Origin: an uncultured Porphyromonadaceae bacterium
GTDB taxonomy: Bacteria > Bacteroidota > Bacteroidia > Bacteroidales > Muribaculaceae
Assembly: GCA_947575235.1 (NCBI GenBank)
Contig: CANPMT010000039.1
Location: 1 to 33,088 of the forward strand
Direction of reading: 5' to 3'
Length of the DNA stretch: 33,088 nt
Part shown: one piece after another, positions 31,199 through 33,088 of the stretch
Numbering within the stretch: the stretch's first letter is position 1
How the letters are laid out: each line of letters opens with the position of its first letter
Notes under the pieces: generated by a model
The model's database searches: none
What the model was told of the DNA's origin: nothing
The model's input: only the letters and a program-made list of their open reading frames with translations
Position numbers and translations under genes: made by a program

Positions 31199-32956
31199 AT
31201 GAAAAGACTTTACACTATGACAGGAGCCCTTCTGTTGGTGGCATTGGGAGCCAATGCACTCACCTTGAAACAGGGCACCGAACTGCTGCCGGCAGCCAAC
31301 CGTTCCGTATCGGCTCTCTTCAATGAGGAGGCCCGTCCCGCCGATGCCCGGAAATCGCCCAAGGCCAAGACAATTTCCAAACTCCCGGCTGCTTCACGTG
31401 CCGCCCTCAAGACTCCTAAAGCTTCCGAAGGATTCAACCCCATCTATGAGGCTCCCGAGGGTAAGGAGATCAAAATGACCGGAGCCTCAATGAGTTTCTA
31501 CGTCGACTGGGGAGAGGTGAATGCGGAGGAATGGACCGGCCTCGCTTACGACGCCGTGCAGACTGATAACGGTGAGTTCTATCTGAAGAACCCCATCAGC
31601 TTCACCCCGACCGACACCTATATCAAAGGACGTGTCACAGAGGAGGGTCTGGAATTCGATTTCCCCCAGCCTTTGGTGCGTCAGTTCAACAACGGGGAGA
31701 TATACGATTTCTACGCTGATATTCTCGAATATGCCGAAGTGGAAGACCCCGATCAGGGATGGATTGTGACATTCCTGCCGAGTGAGGAGCGCACACTCCG
31801 TTTCTATCGCAACGACGACGGCTCCTACACAATGGATGAGCAGTATATGCTCGGACTTACCTATAACAATGTATGGGAGGGTTTCGGTGAGATGGGTCTT
31901 ACACTCACTGAATTCGAAGGCGAGGTGGCTGAGATGCCTGCCGACATCGAACTCGACTATTCATACGTGCTGGTAGATGAGCAGAGCTACGAAACCACAC
32001 TCTACCGTCCGCTTGCCGTGGCTCTCGATGGTGAGGATGCCTATATCAACGGTATATCATTGGCATTGCCCGATGCTGTCGTGAAGGGTAAGGTCGACAT
32101 GAACGCCGGCACTATCAGCATACCTTCAGACCAGCTTCTCGGACGTTACCACAACTATTATCTCTTCCTGATGACGGGTGATGGCTACACCTACTATGAT
32201 CCTGACTGGGAGGAGAATATGGTATCGTTTGATATTATGGAGGATAATCTCGTGTTCAAGTATGACGCGGAGAAAAAGACCCTGATGCCCATAGTTGCGG
32301 AGGAGGGACACAATGCCTACCTCATCATCAACTTCGGCAACACAATCACCTCACCCTGCGAGTACTATTGTGTCGACCATATCATGGATCAGGGTGCCGT
32401 GACCGACTTTACCCCTCAGATGCCTGAGATAATCGCATGGAATCCCATCTCGGAGTTTGACCCTGAGTATTCATATGCCATAGAGTTCAACCTCTCCGGC
32501 GATAACACGGCGGGACAGATGCTTCTTGACAACAATATCTACTACTGCGTCTATATCAATGGGGAACTTTATCCCCTCACGGTTGATGAATTCCCGGGCA
32601 TCGGTGAATTGGCCGGTGTTGACACAATGACCTATGTGCCTGCTGCCTTCAGTGATGATGTGGATATCTATGCCTGGGGCGCTTACCACGGTCTGGCATT
32701 CCGCAATCAGGAGATTGAGACCATCGGAGTGCAGTCAGTCTACATCATTGACGGTGAAGTGATGGGCAGAAGCAAGATCGCCACAGTCGATGTCTCAGGT
32801 GTTGACGAGACAATGGCCGACTCCGAGACTATCTCGACTGAATACTACGACCTCACCGGCCGCAAGGTAATCAATCCCTCGGCAGGGAGCATCGTAATCA
32901 GCCGCGCCCACAAAGCCGACGGCTCGGTGAAAGTAGCAAAACAGATTGTAAAATAA
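31199..32956 (+). CDS. Secreted protein of unknown function with a sorting-type C-terminus
   Basis: 585 residues. A signal peptide is visible (MKRLYTMTGALLLVALGANA, cut near residue 20). A Lys/Ala-rich linker (about 40-75) leads to an acidic, Tyr-rich body with beta-strand character; no enzyme motif is recognised. The last 40 residues, 'STEYYDLTGRKVINPSAGSI', then 'VISRAHKADGSVKVAKQIVK', resemble the short C-terminal domain found on many Bacteroidales exported proteins ('YYDL.GR.V..P..G.Y..'), which may be a type IX secretion signal or a related sorting tag. The leader is mostly a MITE-like repeat. The gene ends 49 bases before a strong terminator. Confidence 0.8.
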   Translation: MKRLYTMTGALLLVALGANALTLKQGTELLPAANRSVSALFNEEARPADARKSPKAKTISKLPAASRAALKTPKASEGFNPIYEAPEGKEIKMTGASMSFYVDWGEVNAEEWTGLAYDAVQTDNGEFYLKNPISFTPTDTYIKGRVTEEGLEFDFPQPLVRQFNNGEIYDFYADILEYAEVEDPDQGWIVTFLPSEERTLRFYRNDDGSYTMDEQYMLGLTYNNVWEGFGEMGLTLTEFEGEVAEMPADIELDYSYVLVDEQSYETTLYRPLAVALDGEDAYINGISLALPDAVVKGKVDMNAGTISIPSDQLLGRYHNYYLFLMTGDGYTYYDPDWEENMVSFDIMEDNLVFKYDAEKKTLMPIVAEEGHNAYLIINFGNTITSPCEYYCVDHIMDQGAVTDFTPQMPEIIAWNPISEFDPEYSYAIEFNLSGDNTAGQMLLDNNIYYCVYINGELYPLTVDEFPGIGELAGVDTMTYVPAAFSDDVDIYAWGAYHGLAFRNQEIETIGVQSVYIIDGEVMGRSKIATVDVSGVDETMADSETISTEYYDLTGRKVINPSAGSIVISRAHKADGSVKVAKQIVK

Positions 32957-33005
32957 ATCATACCTTCAGATAACGCTACAATAAACTTACAGATTATTGA
33001 CATGA

Positions 33006-33039
33006 AAAAATGAGTGACACCCGGGTGTCACTCATTTTT
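33006..33039 (+). terminator. Perfect 34-bp terminator palindrome
   Basis: AAAAATGAGTGACACCC and its exact complement GGGTGTCACTCATTTTT lie with no loop between them, A-run first and T-run last, so it can act in both directions. It ends the transcript of the secreted protein gene. Confidence 0.9.
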
Positions 33040-33088
33040 GTTCGCCCGACATGGGCATAATCTAACGGGTGCAAGTCCCGAGCGTGCC
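33040..33088 (+). mobile_element. Likely 5' end of a group II intron (truncated by the window edge)
   Basis: GTTCGCCCGACATGGGCATA followed by a GGGTGCAAGTCCC hairpin and GAGCGTGCC resembles domain I at the start of bacterial group II introns. It begins at the base after the T-run of the terminator hairpin, the preferred insertion place of class C introns. The intron-encoded reverse transcriptase and domain V would lie beyond the window. Only 49 bases are visible. Confidence 0.6.

Overview
The window looks like a chromosomal segment of a Bacteroidales bacterium, with a Muribaculaceae-like flavour. Many genes are preceded by the Bacteroidetes promoter type (TTTG, about 20 bases, then TAnnTTTG). 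The protein set also fits: a BspA-like leucine-rich-repeat/Ig-like surface protein, a TamB plus lipoprotein TamA (TamL-type) pair, a secreted protein with a sorting-type C-terminus, and a NusA without the long C-terminal extension. The exact taxon is inference.

Layout. (1) 1-2302, minus: 3'-truncated BspA-like surface protein. (2) 2398-7841: an apparent peroxide-stress block. It holds yaaA with an overlapping unknown gene (minus), then a CorC/TlyC-type CBS membrane protein, a catalase and a small membrane protein (plus). The catalase and CorC genes share a palindromic sequence at their promoters, and a weaker match lies at the yaaA promoter. (3) About 7842-13140: an AT-rich accessory region of remnants and small modules. 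It contains an orphan Xre regulator, a broken ORF6N gene, two tandem promoter-to-terminator units that look like small RNAs, an intact ORF6N/PLD-like gene, a frameshifted tyrosine-recombinase tail, an intact higBA toxin-antitoxin pair and a truncated Schlafen-type gene. The inner 3.4 kb is bounded by two 185-bp direct repeats (about 88% identical by my alignment). These repeats carry the 3' end and terminator of a DUF2795 gene, as expected for an old integration at that gene's 3' end. (4) 13117-14020, minus: DUF2795 and cobalamin adenosyltransferase. (5) 14140-22643, plus: dnaX; rimP-nusA-infB with an attenuator-like hairpin in its leader; then folK, nudC-like and a VanZ-like gene. (6) 22653-29868, plus: tamB and tamL, overlapping by 20 bases. 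(7) 29936-32956, plus: a small anchored basic protein, a Crp/Fnr regulator, a 204-bp palindromic MITE-like repeat and a secreted protein. (8) The window ends with a perfect 34-bp terminator palindrome followed at once by what reads as the 5' end of a group II intron.

Functional view. The housekeeping half covers replication (tau/gamma), transcription and translation (RimP, NusA, IF2) and envelope assembly (TamB/TamL). The most interesting parts are the accessory island with its decayed integrase, the DNA palindromes embedded in ORF6N reading frames, the tandem small-RNA candidates, the shared operator of the peroxide block and the rimP leader.
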